In this document: positions 9,090 through 18,413 of the stretch, one piece after another
Position numbering within the stretch: position 1 is the stretch's first letter
Layout: every line of letters begins with the position of its first letter
Origin: Chryseobacterium pennae
Lineage (GTDB): Bacteria > Bacteroidota > Bacteroidia > Flavobacteriales > Weeksellaceae
Direction: 5' to 3'
Assembly (NCBI RefSeq): GCF_003385515.1
Contig: NZ_QNVT01000031.1
Coordinates: 25,199-89,198, forward strand
DNA: 64,000 bases
The notes under the pieces: model-generated
Database searches by the model: none
The model's input: only the letters and a program-made list of their open reading frames with translations
Told to the model about the DNA's origin: nothing
Made by a program: the position numbers and the translations under genes

Positions 9090-9557
9090 GTACTTTTCTC
9101 CTAAAATTGCTCTTTTCTGCGCCATTGCATATCCATAATGCAGGCTTTCATGCATATTGTTAAAAATAATGGCATCCTGAATACTCTTCAGATCCATCCC
9201 GAAACTGGTAGTGTAGGGAGTATAGTCTGAAAAGAAATCACTATCATAATCCTTCATTAATATCTTTGAGGTTTCCGTTAGTAAAAACTCAAGGTCTTCC
9301 ACCTCTGATTTTTGAACATTAAGGTTCGGTAAAGTTCCTTTTTTGTAAGTTTCAATCCAATATTTATCAATACGGAAAGGGTTTCCGCTCAGATAATAAT
9401 GCAGAAGCTGCTGAGTGGCAACCGTATGGGCAATATTCCAGTAAATATTGTTGTTGAAGCCATCCGGAATCAGCAGAAGATCCTCATGGGAAGTGTTCTG
9501 TAGGATATCTAAAAGGTTTCTTCTCACCTGTCTGTGTGCTTGAAAATGATAATTCAT
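9087..9557 (-). CDS. DinB-like superfamily protein, 156 aa
   Basis: A four-helix-bundle protein with histidines in the positions of the DinB/YfiT metal-binding triad: NIAHTVATQQLLHYYL in the second helix and NNMHESLHYGYAMAQ in the last. DinB-like proteins are putative metal-dependent thiol-S-transferases or uncharacterised stress proteins. I take ATG 9557 (MNYHFQAHRQ) as the start; the longer form to 9581 adds eight residues (MVIKIFCK) not typical of the family. Function is uncertain. Confidence 0.78.
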   Translation of the reverse strand: MNYHFQAHRQVRRNLLDILQNTSHEDLLLIPDGFNNNIYWNIAHTVATQQLLHYYLSGNPFRIDKYWIETYKKGTLPNLNVQKSEVEDLEFLLTETSKILMKDYDSDFFSDYTPYTTSFGMDLKSIQDAIIFNNMHESLHYGYAMAQKRAILGEKY

Positions 9558-9763
9558 TTTGCAGAAAATTTTAATCACCAAAAATAGTTTAATAAACTGG
9601 AAATGACAATTTTTTGGCTAAAGGATTAAAGTAAAAGTTGCACAATGCCGGAAAAATAGATTATTTATTATTTTCTTTTTAGGTAGAAATCTGACAGGAT
9701 TACAATCTGTTTTAGAAAATTTAACGACTCCTTTTTAGATATTTATCAATTTTTAAGAAGCTG

Positions 9764-9802
9764 AAACCCTCCGATGATTTTTGATCAAAGGAGGGTTTTT
9801 TA
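9764..9802 (+). terminator. Rho-independent terminator, U-tract on the plus strand
   Basis: Stem AAACCCTCC (9764-9772) pairs with GGAGGGTTT (9790-9798) and is followed by a T run to 9801. On the plus strand no gene precedes it within 200 nt; on the minus strand it follows the PNGase-like gene, where its trailing sequence is T-poor. It may work in both directions. Confidence 0.7.
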
Positions 9803-9851
9803 TTGTTTGTTAACTGTTTTTTATAAGTTTTTACCTTTTAACTGATGATGA

Positions 9852-11189
9852 CTATTTTTTTATGATTTTATGTTTAAATGTGGTTCCATCTTTCAGAATA
9901 ATATTTAAAAAGTAAACTCCAGAGGGATAAGAGGAAAGATTAATTTTGTTTTCCCTGTAGGTTTCAGCCAGTTTTCTTCCATCAATGCTGTAAAGGATTA
10001 TTGATTTTACATCTTCTTTCGATCTTATATTGACAAAATCAGTAGTAGGATTTGGGTAGATATTTACATCAATGCTTTTTACATCTTTTACATTTAAAGT
10101 AGCATTACTTTTTCCCTGCATGTAAACTGATAAATAAACATCTCCTTGCTGTCCGTTAAAAACGGCAGTAGGAATGGTATGTTTTAAAGTATGATTTCCG
10201 GCTGTCATAGAGGGTAAAGTAAACCCTCTGATAGGTACTGAATTTCCCGGGCACCAGTTGTTCCATGAAGTCCACTGTGCAAATGTTGCAGGAGCACTTT
10301 GATAGATTCCATTGCCCATAGTGTTATATACTCTGAAAGGTTCACAGGAAATTCCTCCAGGAGTATAGGTTAATACCTGTACATCATCTAAATAAGTGTA
10401 GTTTTGTCTCCTCACATATTCTTCACCACCTGTATTAGCCCCATGAGGAGTGGAAATTACGAAAAAACGAGCATTGTTAACTGTTTCTGGTAGATTAAAG
10501 TTGACAATTCTTACTGTTTCCCCTGTAACATCTGTGCTGTTGTAATTATTAAGTTTATTGTAATTTAATATGGGAACTAGCGTATTGTAATCGGTAGGAG
10601 TTGCTCCAACATCGGTTGAAAAAAAGGAGAGGGTTCCGGAAAAAACATCATCCCTATTTGCACATCCTGCTATTTTTATTTTTGCACTGCCGGATACACC
10701 AAAAACGTCTAATTCCATATACAAATCATAGGTGTTACGTAATGTAGCATCATGAAATATATTGTAAAGATTGCTAATGTCATAAGTATAAGGAACTTCA
10801 TCAGGGAAACGGTTTTTGTTCATAAATGGGGTAATATACCTTGCAACTTCAATTCTTTTGATATTGGTATCATTGAGTGTATAAGTAGGCTGATTTTTGG
10901 GAACCATAGCCAGAAAAACCTCACCAAGACGGTCATAATCGTCACATAGGGCTCCTATAGTTACTCTCATGGCAATTTTTGCCTTAAAGGAATCCAGTTC
11001 AGTATCTGTAAGCTTTCTTGCATATCTGGTATTTCCCAGTCTGATCAGACCGGTAGGAACCGGATTGGCTACAGGAGCAGCATAGCCGTCGTAATATACG
11101 GCATCTGAAATCAGATTCGTCACGGTTGTTGTCTGTGATTTGAAGAGACCTGTAAGGAATAGACTTGCAAAAAATAATCTTTTATACAT
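9852..11189 (-). CDS. Secreted PNGase F-like peptide:N-glycosidase with T9SS sorting domain, 445 aa
   Basis: A signal peptide (1 to about 18) precedes two domains resembling the N- and C-terminal jelly-roll domains of PNGase F from Elizabethkingia. Recalled landmarks line up: CDDYDR (82-87) with PNGase F CDEWDR, ARYITPFM with GRFITPYW, VPILNYNK with VPVIQYNK, and NNWCPGNSVPIR with AGWCPGMAVPTR. The three catalytic acids of PNGase F (Asp60, Glu118, Glu206) have likely counterparts in Asp86, Glu159 (YMEL) and Glu256/257 (GGEEY). Residues about 373-445 are a type A T9SS sorting domain (VNIYPNPTTDFVNI ... KIIKK). Predicted role: removal of N-glycans from glycoproteins outside the cell. It is divergent from the next gene. 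Activity is inference. Confidence 0.82.
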   Translation of the reverse strand: MYKRLFFASLFLTGLFKSQTTTVTNLISDAVYYDGYAAPVANPVPTGLIRLGNTRYARKLTDTELDSFKAKIAMRVTIGALCDDYDRLGEVFLAMVPKNQPTYTLNDTNIKRIEVARYITPFMNKNRFPDEVPYTYDISNLYNIFHDATLRNTYDLYMELDVFGVSGSAKIKIAGCANRDDVFSGTLSFFSTDVGATPTDYNTLVPILNYNKLNNYNSTDVTGETVRIVNFNLPETVNNARFFVISTPHGANTGGEEYVRRQNYTYLDDVQVLTYTPGGISCEPFRVYNTMGNGIYQSAPATFAQWTSWNNWCPGNSVPIRGFTLPSMTAGNHTLKHTIPTAVFNGQQGDVYLSVYMQGKSNATLNVKDVKSIDVNIYPNPTTDFVNIRSKEDVKSIILYSIDGRKLAETYRENKINLSSYPSGVYFLNIILKDGTTFKHKIIKK

Positions 11190-11428
11190 ATCGTTGGTAT
11201 TTAATGTAAATATATTAAAATATGTATTAAAAATAATGATTGTTTAGTTTTGTTTTTGTGTTAATGGTGTTTTTGTTGTTGAATGTTTAAATATTTTAAT
11301 TAAATACTAGGATTAGTACTAAAAGCATCCATCTTAATAAATAGATGTGATTGAATATTTTTTTTTATTACAAGAATCAATATTTTATTATTAAATTAGC
11401 ATTGTATTCAATGGTAATATTATTAATA

Positions 11429-12730
11429 ATGAAAAGAATTTTACTTTTATCCTTGTTGTTTGCAGTGTTTGCTGTGAATGCTCAGATCAATATCAATATC
11501 GGAAGTACAAGTTTGGGAACTGCACCAGTGAGTAGTTTTTTTTCTTATTCCTATGTTCAGCAGATTTATCCTAAGCAGGAAGTTAATGCTAATGCAGCAG
11601 GAAATATTACGGGTCTTACTTTTTATCTTGATCCTTCTGCAACCATTAATGACTCATCCAATTGGACCGTTTATCTGGGGCATACCCCAAAAATATCTTT
11701 TGTATCCAATACAGACTGGGTTCCCGCGGCTCAGCTTACACAGGTTTTTGCGGGTACAGTAACTAAAAATGGGAATAAGGTTGAAGTAGTTTTTACAACA
11801 CCATTCGCTTATAATAATATTGATAATCTGGTAGTGGCTGCTAAAGAAAATTCGCCAAGTATTGACATTAATAATTTTAATGAAGCTTTTCGTGTTTATT
11901 CCTACCTGCAGAATTCCACTCTTGTTTACAAGGGTGACCGTGCTGTTGTAGATCCGGTATCTCCGCCAGGAGGGATAAGAGTAGATTATAAATCTGCAAT
12001 AACTATTTCAGGTCTGACGGTGAATTCTGCTCCAGGCTGTCCCTTTGTGATTTCGCCAGCTAATAATGCTCAATTCGTTTCTTTGTCACCTGGTATTACC
12101 TGGCAATCGGTAATGGATGCAGCTTCTTATAGAGTGTCTTTAGGTACAACCCTTGGAGGAACGGATGTTATCAACCATCAAACTGTAAACGGAGTGGGTT
12201 ATACTCTTTCTCCATCTATTGTTCTTAACAATGATACTAATTATTATTTAAAAGTTACAGCTGTTTCGGCAAACGGGGAGTCTGCCGGCTGTACAGACTA
12301 TACTTTCAAAACAATTCCTCCTGTGCCTGTAAATGATGCATGTTCCGGAGCTTTGCAGGCTACTGCATTTCCTTATGCTTATACACAGGCTGATGGGATG
12401 TCTTCCACTAATAACGGCGGATTTATATTGGCCTGTGCTAATGATGGAATGAACGATGGTTTATGGTTTAGATTTACAGGAGATGGCAGTCAGTATACGG
12501 TCAAGGCTACTCCTTCAGTAGCTACTTTTGATCCTAAAATAGGAGTGTACAGCGGAACTTGTAATAGTTTGGTTTGTGTAGGAACAATGGATAACGGTGG
12601 TGGCGGTTCTGCTGAAACAATGACAATTACAACAACTGCAGGAACAGAATATTATATAAATGTAGGGTCTTACGAAGATTCGGTAGATATGCCAGAGGGC
12701 GCATTTACAATAAATATTACAAAACTGTAA
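11429..12730 (+). CDS. Secreted protein with Fn3-like and Ig-like C-terminal domains, 433 aa
   Basis: I start at ATG 11429 (MKRILLLSLLFAVFAVNAQ), which gives a clean signal peptide; a longer frame adds 26 unconvincing residues. The first 170 residues form a beta-rich domain. Residues about 200-300 look like a fibronectin type III module (PANNAQFVSLSPGITWQ, ASYRVSLGTT, NYYLKVTAVSANGESAG). The C-terminal part begins NDACSGALQATAFPY and has a jelly-roll pattern (GLWFRFTGDGSQYTV, YYINVGSY) found as a repeated module in many T9SS substrates. There is no T9SS sorting domain here; the protein stops at NITKL. Either it is exported to the periplasm or it lost its tail. Confidence 0.72.
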   Translation: MKRILLLSLLFAVFAVNAQININIGSTSLGTAPVSSFFSYSYVQQIYPKQEVNANAAGNITGLTFYLDPSATINDSSNWTVYLGHTPKISFVSNTDWVPAAQLTQVFAGTVTKNGNKVEVVFTTPFAYNNIDNLVVAAKENSPSIDINNFNEAFRVYSYLQNSTLVYKGDRAVVDPVSPPGGIRVDYKSAITISGLTVNSAPGCPFVISPANNAQFVSLSPGITWQSVMDAASYRVSLGTTLGGTDVINHQTVNGVGYTLSPSIVLNNDTNYYLKVTAVSANGESAGCTDYTFKTIPPVPVNDACSGALQATAFPYAYTQADGMSSTNNGGFILACANDGMNDGLWFRFTGDGSQYTVKATPSVATFDPKIGVYSGTCNSLVCVGTMDNGGGGSAETMTITTTAGTEYYINVGSYEDSVDMPEGAFTINITKL

Positions 12731-12782
12731 TTTTCTTTGTATAGGTTTTCGTATTAAGGAAAATATAAATTGATAAAAAGGT

Positions 12783-12812
12783 GTTGTGGCAATTATTGTC
12801 ACAACATTTTTT
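12783..12812 (+). terminator. Terminator after the Fn3-like protein gene
   Basis: GTTGTGGCA (12783-12791) pairs with TGTCACAAC (12797-12805, one G:U pair), followed by six T residues. It lies 53 nt after the stop codon at 12730. Confidence 0.75.
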
Positions 12813-12999
12813 ATAATGAATTGAATTATAATGGGAAAGATTGAAATATGACCGTAAGATCATTGCAGCAGAATTTATTTTGAATTCTAAAAGGTTGTTA
12901 AACCCGGAATATTTAACAAACTTTAACTCAAATATGGCATTCATTATGTTGATTAATGCAAGTATTTATCAGAAATTTACCACTTATTTAAATCAAGCT

Positions 13000-14004
13000 A
13001 TGTCAGATACATATCAAGCCGAGGATATCCGTCAGTTGACGGAAAAAGTAAAAGAAAAAAACTACTTATTTTCTCTTCTGAGACAGGAAATCAACAAGGT
13101 GATTATTGGGCAGGAATACATGGTAGACCGCTTATTGGTAGGGCTTTTAGGAAACGGGCACGTTCTTCTTGAAGGTGTTCCCGGATTGGCAAAAACATTA
13201 GCCATCAAAACTCTGGCAGATGCTGTTCATGGTGAGTTCTCAAGAATTCAGTTTACCCCGGATTTGCTCCCGGCAGACGTGGTAGGAACCATGATTTACA
13301 ATATCAAAGACAATGATTTTTCTATAAAAAAAGGTCCGGTATTTGCGAATTTTGTTCTTGCGGATGAGATCAACCGTGCTCCGGCAAAGGTACAGTCGGC
13401 ACTCTTAGAGGTTATGCAGGAAAAGCAGGTGACCATTGGTGATGAAACCATGAAGCTTCCAAAGCCATTTTTAGTACTGGCTACCCAGAACCCGATCGAT
13501 CAGGAGGGGACTTATCTGTTGCCGGAAGCACAGAGTGACCGTTTCATGCTGAAATGTACTATAGATTATCCTTCTTTTGAAGACGAAAGACTGGTGATGA
13601 GAATGGTTTCCACATCCCATCAGCCCACTGTAAAACCAGTGATTTCACTTCAGGATATTGTTGAGGCAAAAGAGATTATCAATCAGATCTATTTGGACGA
13701 AAAAATAGAAAAATATATTCTGGATATGGTTTTTGCAACACGTTATCCTGAAAATTACGGACTTTCTGAGCTTAAAAACTATATCAGTTTCGGAGCTTCT
13801 CCAAGAGCATCTATCAACCTTGCGATTGCTTCAAGAGCATACGCATTCTTAAAAGGGAGAGCATTTGTAATCCCTGAAGATGTAAAAGCATTGGCTAAAG
13901 ATGTATTGAGACATAGAATGGGCTTAACTTTTGAGGCAGAGGCAGAAGAGATAACAACTGAAGAAATCATTAACAGGATTTTAGCAAAAATACAGGCACC
14001 ATAA
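13000..14004 (+). CDS. moxR: MoxR-type AAA+ ATPase, 334 aa
   Basis: A MoxR-family AAA+ chaperone ATPase with Walker A GVPGLAKT, Walker B VLADEIN, the family phrase RAPAKVQSALLEVMQEKQVT and sensor 1 LATQNPI. MoxR proteins are thought to help insert cofactors into, or fold, VWA-domain partners such as those encoded directly downstream. I start at ATG 13000 (MSDTYQAEDIRQL) because the upstream extension of 53 residues has no family resemblance. The stop codon overlaps the next ATG by one base (TAATG at 14002-14006), so translation is probably coupled. First gene of the Bat operon. Confidence 0.92.
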   Translation: MSDTYQAEDIRQLTEKVKEKNYLFSLLRQEINKVIIGQEYMVDRLLVGLLGNGHVLLEGVPGLAKTLAIKTLADAVHGEFSRIQFTPDLLPADVVGTMIYNIKDNDFSIKKGPVFANFVLADEINRAPAKVQSALLEVMQEKQVTIGDETMKLPKPFLVLATQNPIDQEGTYLLPEAQSDRFMLKCTIDYPSFEDERLVMRMVSTSHQPTVKPVISLQDIVEAKEIINQIYLDEKIEKYILDMVFATRYPENYGLSELKNYISFGASPRASINLAIASRAYAFLKGRAFVIPEDVKALAKDVLRHRMGLTFEAEAEEITTEEIINRILAKIQAP

Positions 14005-14462
14005 TGAGTGATGTTATTATTAGAAAGGCAGTTCAGGAAGACTGTGCTTCCATGTTGGATTTGATTAAGGAGCTTGCAGAGTATGAAAAAGCGTTGCATG
14101 AAGTAACGGTAACCCTGGATCAGTTTACTGAAGACGGATTTGGGAAATCTCCGGTTTGGGGAGCTTTCGTTGCAGAATTGAATGGCGGAATTGTAGGGAT
14201 CTCATTATATTATGACCGATATTCAACATGGAAAGGAAGAAGACTCTATCTTGAAGATTTGGTAGTAACAGAAAAAATGAGAGGAAAACAGATCGGAAAG
14301 CTTCTGTTTGATGCAACTCTTGAACATGGAAAATCTAATGAATATAGCGGAATGGTTTTTCAGGTATTGAACTGGAATGAACCGGCCATTAACTTTTATA
14401 AAAAATACAGTCCAAAGTTTGACGACGAATGGTTGAATGTTTCTATTGAGTTTAAAAACTAG
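14004..14462 (+). CDS. GNAT-family N-acetyltransferase inside the Bat operon, 152 aa
   Basis: A single GNAT domain: N-terminal IRKAVQEDCASMLDLIKELAEYEK, central GISLYYDRYSTWKGRRLYLEDLVV, and the acetyl-CoA loop MRGKQIGKLLFDATL, followed by VLNWNEPAINFYKKY. It resembles spermidine/diamine acetyltransferase-like proteins, but substrate cannot be read from the sequence. Its start overlaps the moxR stop codon and the DUF58 gene begins 45 nt later, so it is transcribed with the bat genes. Its presence there may be an accident of operon building. Confidence 0.88.
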   Translation: MSDVIIRKAVQEDCASMLDLIKELAEYEKALHEVTVTLDQFTEDGFGKSPVWGAFVAELNGGIVGISLYYDRYSTWKGRRLYLEDLVVTEKMRGKQIGKLLFDATLEHGKSNEYSGMVFQVLNWNEPAINFYKKYSPKFDDEWLNVSIEFKN

Positions 14463-14507
14463 AGGTCGAAAACAAGAAACATTGAACCTTAAACATAAAA
14501 TTCTTCT

Positions 14508-15371
14508 ATGCAGATAAAAGATATTGTAAAAAAAGTAAAGCAGATAGAAATCCGTACCAGAAAAAAGACGGAGGCTGCTTTGATGGGACAATATCACAGC
14601 GCCTTTAAAGGGCAGGGAATGACTTTTTCAGAAGTCCGTCCTTATCAGTTTGGTGATGAGATAAGAAGAATCGACTGGAACAAAACCGCGCGTTTCCGTG
14701 AGCCATTTGTAAAGGTAATGGAAGAAGAAAGGGAACTCACCATGATGCTTGTGGTAGATATTTCTGCCTCTATGGATTATGGAACAAAAGCTCAGCTGAA
14801 AAGAGAATATGTTGCAGAAATAGCAGCCAGCCTGGGATTTTCAGCAGCCGGGAATAATGATAAAGTCGGATTGATTCTTTTTGCAGATAAAGTGTATAAA
14901 GTAATTCCTCCCCAAAAAGGAAGAAAGCATATCCTTTCCATTATCAGTAATATTCTTACCGCAGATTATATTCCTGTAGAATCTAAAATAGATAAGGCGC
15001 TGGAATATATGATGGGAATTTTTAAAAGAAAATCTCTGGTTTTCCTGTTCTCAGACTTTCAGGACGAATATGATTCCAAAATGCTGAGAGTAGCCTCAAA
15101 GAAGCATCACCTTTTAGGAATGCGGATATTTGATGAGAAAGATAATGAGATTCCTGATGTAGGGTATACTTTGCTGTACGATGCAGAAACAGGGAAACAG
15201 ATATGGGCGAATACTTCAAGTGCAAGATGGAGATATACCTTTGCTGAAGCTCAGAAACAAAAATTAAGAGCTTTGGAGGAAGATTTTGCCAACAGTTCGG
15301 CCAGTTTTATGAATGTAAATACCGGCTCAGATTATTCAAAATTGTTGTATAATTATTTTCAGAAAAAATAA
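14508..15371 (+). CDS. DUF58 domain protein (VWA-like) of the Bat operon, 287 aa
   Basis: The signature DUF58 phrase FGDEIRRIDWNKTARFREP is at about 47-65, followed by a von Willebrand A-like domain with the MIDAS start VVDISASMDYG. It is a soluble cytoplasmic protein with no signal peptide or membrane segment. In many genomes a DUF58 gene sits between moxR and batA, and the MoxR ATPase is presumed to act on it. Length and motifs are ordinary. Confidence 0.9.
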   Translation: MQIKDIVKKVKQIEIRTRKKTEAALMGQYHSAFKGQGMTFSEVRPYQFGDEIRRIDWNKTARFREPFVKVMEEERELTMMLVVDISASMDYGTKAQLKREYVAEIAASLGFSAAGNNDKVGLILFADKVYKVIPPQKGRKHILSIISNILTADYIPVESKIDKALEYMMGIFKRKSLVFLFSDFQDEYDSKMLRVASKKHHLLGMRIFDEKDNEIPDVGYTLLYDAETGKQIWANTSSARWRYTFAEAQKQKLRALEEDFANSSASFMNVNTGSDYSKLLYNYFQKK

Positions 15372-15425
15372 CATCGGGTTTTGCCCGCAGTAAATCAGGC
15401 GTTAGCCTTTATTATTATTTTAACA

Positions 15426-16322
15426 TTGAGAAAAATACTTTTAATATTATCTTTCCTAGTCTGTGCAAATGCGTTTTCACAGATCTTATCTTCTAATGTA
15501 GAGAAGAAAACCTTGGCTCTGGGGGAACTCAATCATCTTACGATAAAGATTGATAATCTAAATAATGAGCAGGTAAACTCTGCAGCCAAAAACGAACTGT
15601 TGCCTTTTCATTTTGAAGAAACCAAGGACAGTATTGGGCAAAACGCTAATTTTTATGAAAGGAAAATAGAATTTGCTGTTTTTGAGGAAGGAAAGTTTAC
15701 TATTCCGGAACTGGAGTTTAAAGTTGGAGATAAAATTCTTAAAACCATTCCTTATGAAATAGATGTCATTAATACTGCTCAGAAAGCAGACCAGATTAAT
15801 GATATCATGAAAAATAAGGAGATAAAACTTGCTGCTCAGGATTATTGGGAGCTTTACAAACTTTATATTCTGGCAGCATTGGCAGCCATTGCTCTGATTA
15901 TTGCCATTTTTATGATTGTAAAATGGGGCAGAAAAGCAAAAGGATCTCCGGTAGTGGCTACCAATCAGACTTTAAAGGAGCTGGATTCTCTTAAAAAGAA
16001 AAAATATATTGAAGAAGGTAATTTCCGTTCCTTTTATGTTGAACTTATCGAAATATCCAGAAATTTTATTACCAAACAATATCGCCTTCCTGCTGATGTT
16101 CTTTTGACAGATGATCTTATTGAGGTGATGAAAAAGAACAATACCATTTCTCAGGATAACGAGAAAATTATTGAAGAAGTATTCCTGAGAGGGGATCTGG
16201 TGAAATTTGCCAAAACATTTCCGGATCAGATTACAATGGAGAAAGATTTTGCAGATATCAGAGATTTTGTGAAAAGGTCGTCCCAGGATTTAGAATTTGA
16301 AAACTTAAGAAAGGATGTTTAA
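15426..16322 (+). CDS. BatD-like single-pass membrane protein, 298 aa
   Basis: An N-terminal signal or anchor (RKILLILSFLVCANAFSQ), a periplasmic beta-sandwich of about 115 residues (EKKTLALGELNHLTIKIDN ... FEEGKFTIPELEFKVGD), a membrane segment at about 142-164 (LYILAALAAIALIIAIFMIVK) and a cytoplasmic helical domain (EEGNFRSFYVELIEISRNFI) like that of DUF4381 proteins. No ATG is available: I choose TTG 15426 because it gives a standard signal peptide, while the TTG at 15381 adds 15 residues. It overlaps batA by 8 nt. Probably the periplasmic partner of the Bat VWA proteins. Confidence 0.78.
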   Translation: MRKILLILSFLVCANAFSQILSSNVEKKTLALGELNHLTIKIDNLNNEQVNSAAKNELLPFHFEETKDSIGQNANFYERKIEFAVFEEGKFTIPELEFKVGDKILKTIPYEIDVINTAQKADQINDIMKNKEIKLAAQDYWELYKLYILAALAAIALIIAIFMIVKWGRKAKGSPVVATNQTLKELDSLKKKKYIEEGNFRSFYVELIEISRNFITKQYRLPADVLLTDDLIEVMKKNNTISQDNEKIIEEVFLRGDLVKFAKTFPDQITMEKDFADIRDFVKRSSQDLEFENLRKDV

Positions 16323-17307
16323 TTTTGAGTTTTACAGTCCGTGGTTTTTACTGCTTTTTTTGCTGTTTATTCCTCTTCTTGTAAAAGATGCGGGTAAAAA
16401 TAAAAGAAAAGGTATAAAAGTTCCTACCATAAAAAATATGGGAATGAGTGGTGGAATACAAGGAATTCTTTTCTTATTGAAAATATCCAAGTATATTATT
16501 CTGTCTGCACTTATTATTGCGATGGCAAGACCGAGAACCTTTACAGTTTCACAGGACAGGGATGATACCAAAGGAGTTGATATTATGCTGTCTATTGATG
16601 TTTCACTCAGTATGCTGGCGAAGGATTTAAATCCTGACCGTATTACTGCTCTTAAAGATATTGCCATTAAATTTGTACAGAAACGTCCAAATGATAGAAT
16701 AGGAGTGGTGGCTTATGCTGCAGAAGCATTTACCAAAGTTCCTGTGACCTCAGACCATCAGGTGGTGATAGATGAGATTAAAAATCTTAATTCTACAGGT
16801 TTAGAGCCGGGGACAGCCATCGGAGAAGGCCTTTCTGTTGCCGTAAATCATTTAACGAAAAGTAAAGCAAAAAGTAAAGTGATCATTCTGATGACTGATG
16901 GGGTAAGTAATATAGAAAATGCAATTCCACCACAGCTTGCCGCAGAACTTGCAAAAAATAATGACATAAAAGTATATACCATTGGGATAGGAACAAATGG
17001 GTATGCGCTGATGCCTACAGCGGTAGATTTTTTCGGAGATCTTATCTTTACAGAGGCTGAGGTGACGATTGATGAGAATACATTGAGAGAAATTGCCCAA
17101 ACGACAGGCGGAAAGTATTTCAGAGCTACTTCCAACAGCAGTCTTGAAGAAGTATATGATGAGATCAATCATCTGGAAAAATCTGATGTGAAAGTGTCAA
17201 AGCTGTACAATTATGAAGAGTATTTTAAAATCTTTTTGTGGATTGCTTTGGCGATGCTGGTGCTGGATGCATTATTGAGATGGATGTTTTATAAAATTTT
17301 AAGTTGA
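16315..17307 (+). CDS. batA: BatA, membrane-anchored VWA protein, 330 aa
   Basis: Two N-terminal membrane segments (FYSPWFLLLFLLFIPLLV and IILSALIIAMARP), a VWA domain with intact MIDAS residues (LSIDVSLSML for DxSxS; the Thr in SDH..GLEPGTAIGEGL; MTDGVSN for the third metal-binding loop) and a C-terminal membrane segment (IFLWIALAMLVLDALLRW). BatA is implicated in oxygen tolerance and envelope stress in Bacteroides. The start overlaps the previous gene, and the stop overlaps the batB start (TGATG), so translation is coupled. Confidence 0.93.
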   Translation: MFNFEFYSPWFLLLFLLFIPLLVKDAGKNKRKGIKVPTIKNMGMSGGIQGILFLLKISKYIILSALIIAMARPRTFTVSQDRDDTKGVDIMLSIDVSLSMLAKDLNPDRITALKDIAIKFVQKRPNDRIGVVAYAAEAFTKVPVTSDHQVVIDEIKNLNSTGLEPGTAIGEGLSVAVNHLTKSKAKSKVIILMTDGVSNIENAIPPQLAAELAKNNDIKVYTIGIGTNGYALMPTAVDFFGDLIFTEAEVTIDENTLREIAQTTGGKYFRATSNSSLEEVYDEINHLEKSDVKVSKLYNYEEYFKIFLWIALAMLVLDALLRWMFYKILS

Positions 17308-18314
17308 TGAGTTGGTCTTTAGGAAATTACTGGTATTTGTTCTTACTGCTGCTTCTGCCGCTGTTAGCTTCCTTTTTGATTCATTTTCTGAAATGGAGAA
17401 AGAAAAAGAGAGACATCTTTGCAGCAAGCCAGTTTCATGATAATTTATTTGAAAAGAGTTCGGGATTTACAAGGTTCTTTCCGGCATTATATCTGTTGGG
17501 AACGTTGTTTTTAATATTTTCTATCATTGATCTTCTGAATGGGTCCGAAGAAGTGAAAAGCAACCAAAAACTGAATAATGTGATCTTTATGCTGGATGTT
17601 TCCAATTCCATGAATGCTGAAGATATTGAACCAAGCAGACTGATGGAAGCGAAAAATGTGATGATACAGACCATGTCGAAAATGAAAAACGATAAGATCG
17701 GAATTGTCATTTTTGCGGGACAGGCAATATCCATTATGCCATTAACAACAGATTATAACTCTGCAGAAACTTATATCAGTGGTATTGAAACTACCTCTAT
17801 GAAGATTCAGGGAACAGATTTTCTGAAAGGGATACAGGCAGCTACTGAAAAATTTAAAAATGTAAGCAAAGGATCACGGAAAATTATACTGCTGAGTGAT
17901 GGTGAGGATAATGAAGGAAATGATAATGCAGCAATAAGACTTGCCAATAAAGAAGGAATAGCTATTACCTCTGTAGGAATAGGAACAGATGAAGGGGCTC
18001 CCGTTCCGGTATACAATGATGGGCAGCTGATGGGATATAAAACAGACATAAACGGAGGGACTGTAATTTCTAAAAGACAGACCGAAGCTTTAAATAAAAT
18101 GGCGGGATCTACAGGAGGAACCTATATTGATGGAAATAACATTAATGAAGCTCCGGATAGGATCATTGATGCGATCAATAAGAAGTCTTCAGGATCGGAA
18201 ACACTTGTGAAATCACAGAATGCCAATCATTATTATCAATATTTCTTAGCGGTCTCTATCCTGTTTTTCTTTTTAATTTATATTTTTAATCTTAAAAATG
18301 ATTTTAATCTATAA
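17307..18314 (+). CDS. batB: BatB, membrane-anchored VWA protein, 335 aa
   Basis: Same architecture as BatA: membrane segments at about 7-25 and 55-75, a VWA domain with MIDAS motif MLDVSNSMNAED and LLSDGEDNEGN, and a terminal membrane segment (YFLAVSILFFFLIYIFNL). The start is the ATG at 17307, which overlaps the batA TGA; a TTG one codon upstream is less likely. It is a paralogue of BatA and presumably forms the membrane complex with it. A 99-nt gap follows before batC. Confidence 0.92.
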   Translation: MSWSLGNYWYLFLLLLLPLLASFLIHFLKWRKKKRDIFAASQFHDNLFEKSSGFTRFFPALYLLGTLFLIFSIIDLLNGSEEVKSNQKLNNVIFMLDVSNSMNAEDIEPSRLMEAKNVMIQTMSKMKNDKIGIVIFAGQAISIMPLTTDYNSAETYISGIETTSMKIQGTDFLKGIQAATEKFKNVSKGSRKIILLSDGEDNEGNDNAAIRLANKEGIAITSVGIGTDEGAPVPVYNDGQLMGYKTDINGGTVISKRQTEALNKMAGSTGGTYIDGNNINEAPDRIIDAINKKSSGSETLVKSQNANHYYQYFLAVSILFFFLIYIFNLKNDFNL

Positions 18315-18375
18315 TTTTCCTTTATTTATAGAAGAATATCTACAGATACTTTAACCGAATTTTAACAAATAAAAC

Positions 18376-18407
18376 TCTGTTTCTTAACATATAAAGGAAT
18401 AATTTTG
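18376..18407 (+). promoter_or_regulatory. Candidate promoter for batC (TCTG, 20 nt, TAATTTTG)
   Basis: A TAATTTTG box (18400-18407) fits the Bacteroidota -7 consensus, with TCTG near the -33 position (18376-18379). The batC ATG follows the box by only six bases, so the transcript would have almost no leader. It would let batC-batD be transcribed apart from batA-batB. Confidence 0.55.
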
Positions 18408-18413
18408 CAAGTA

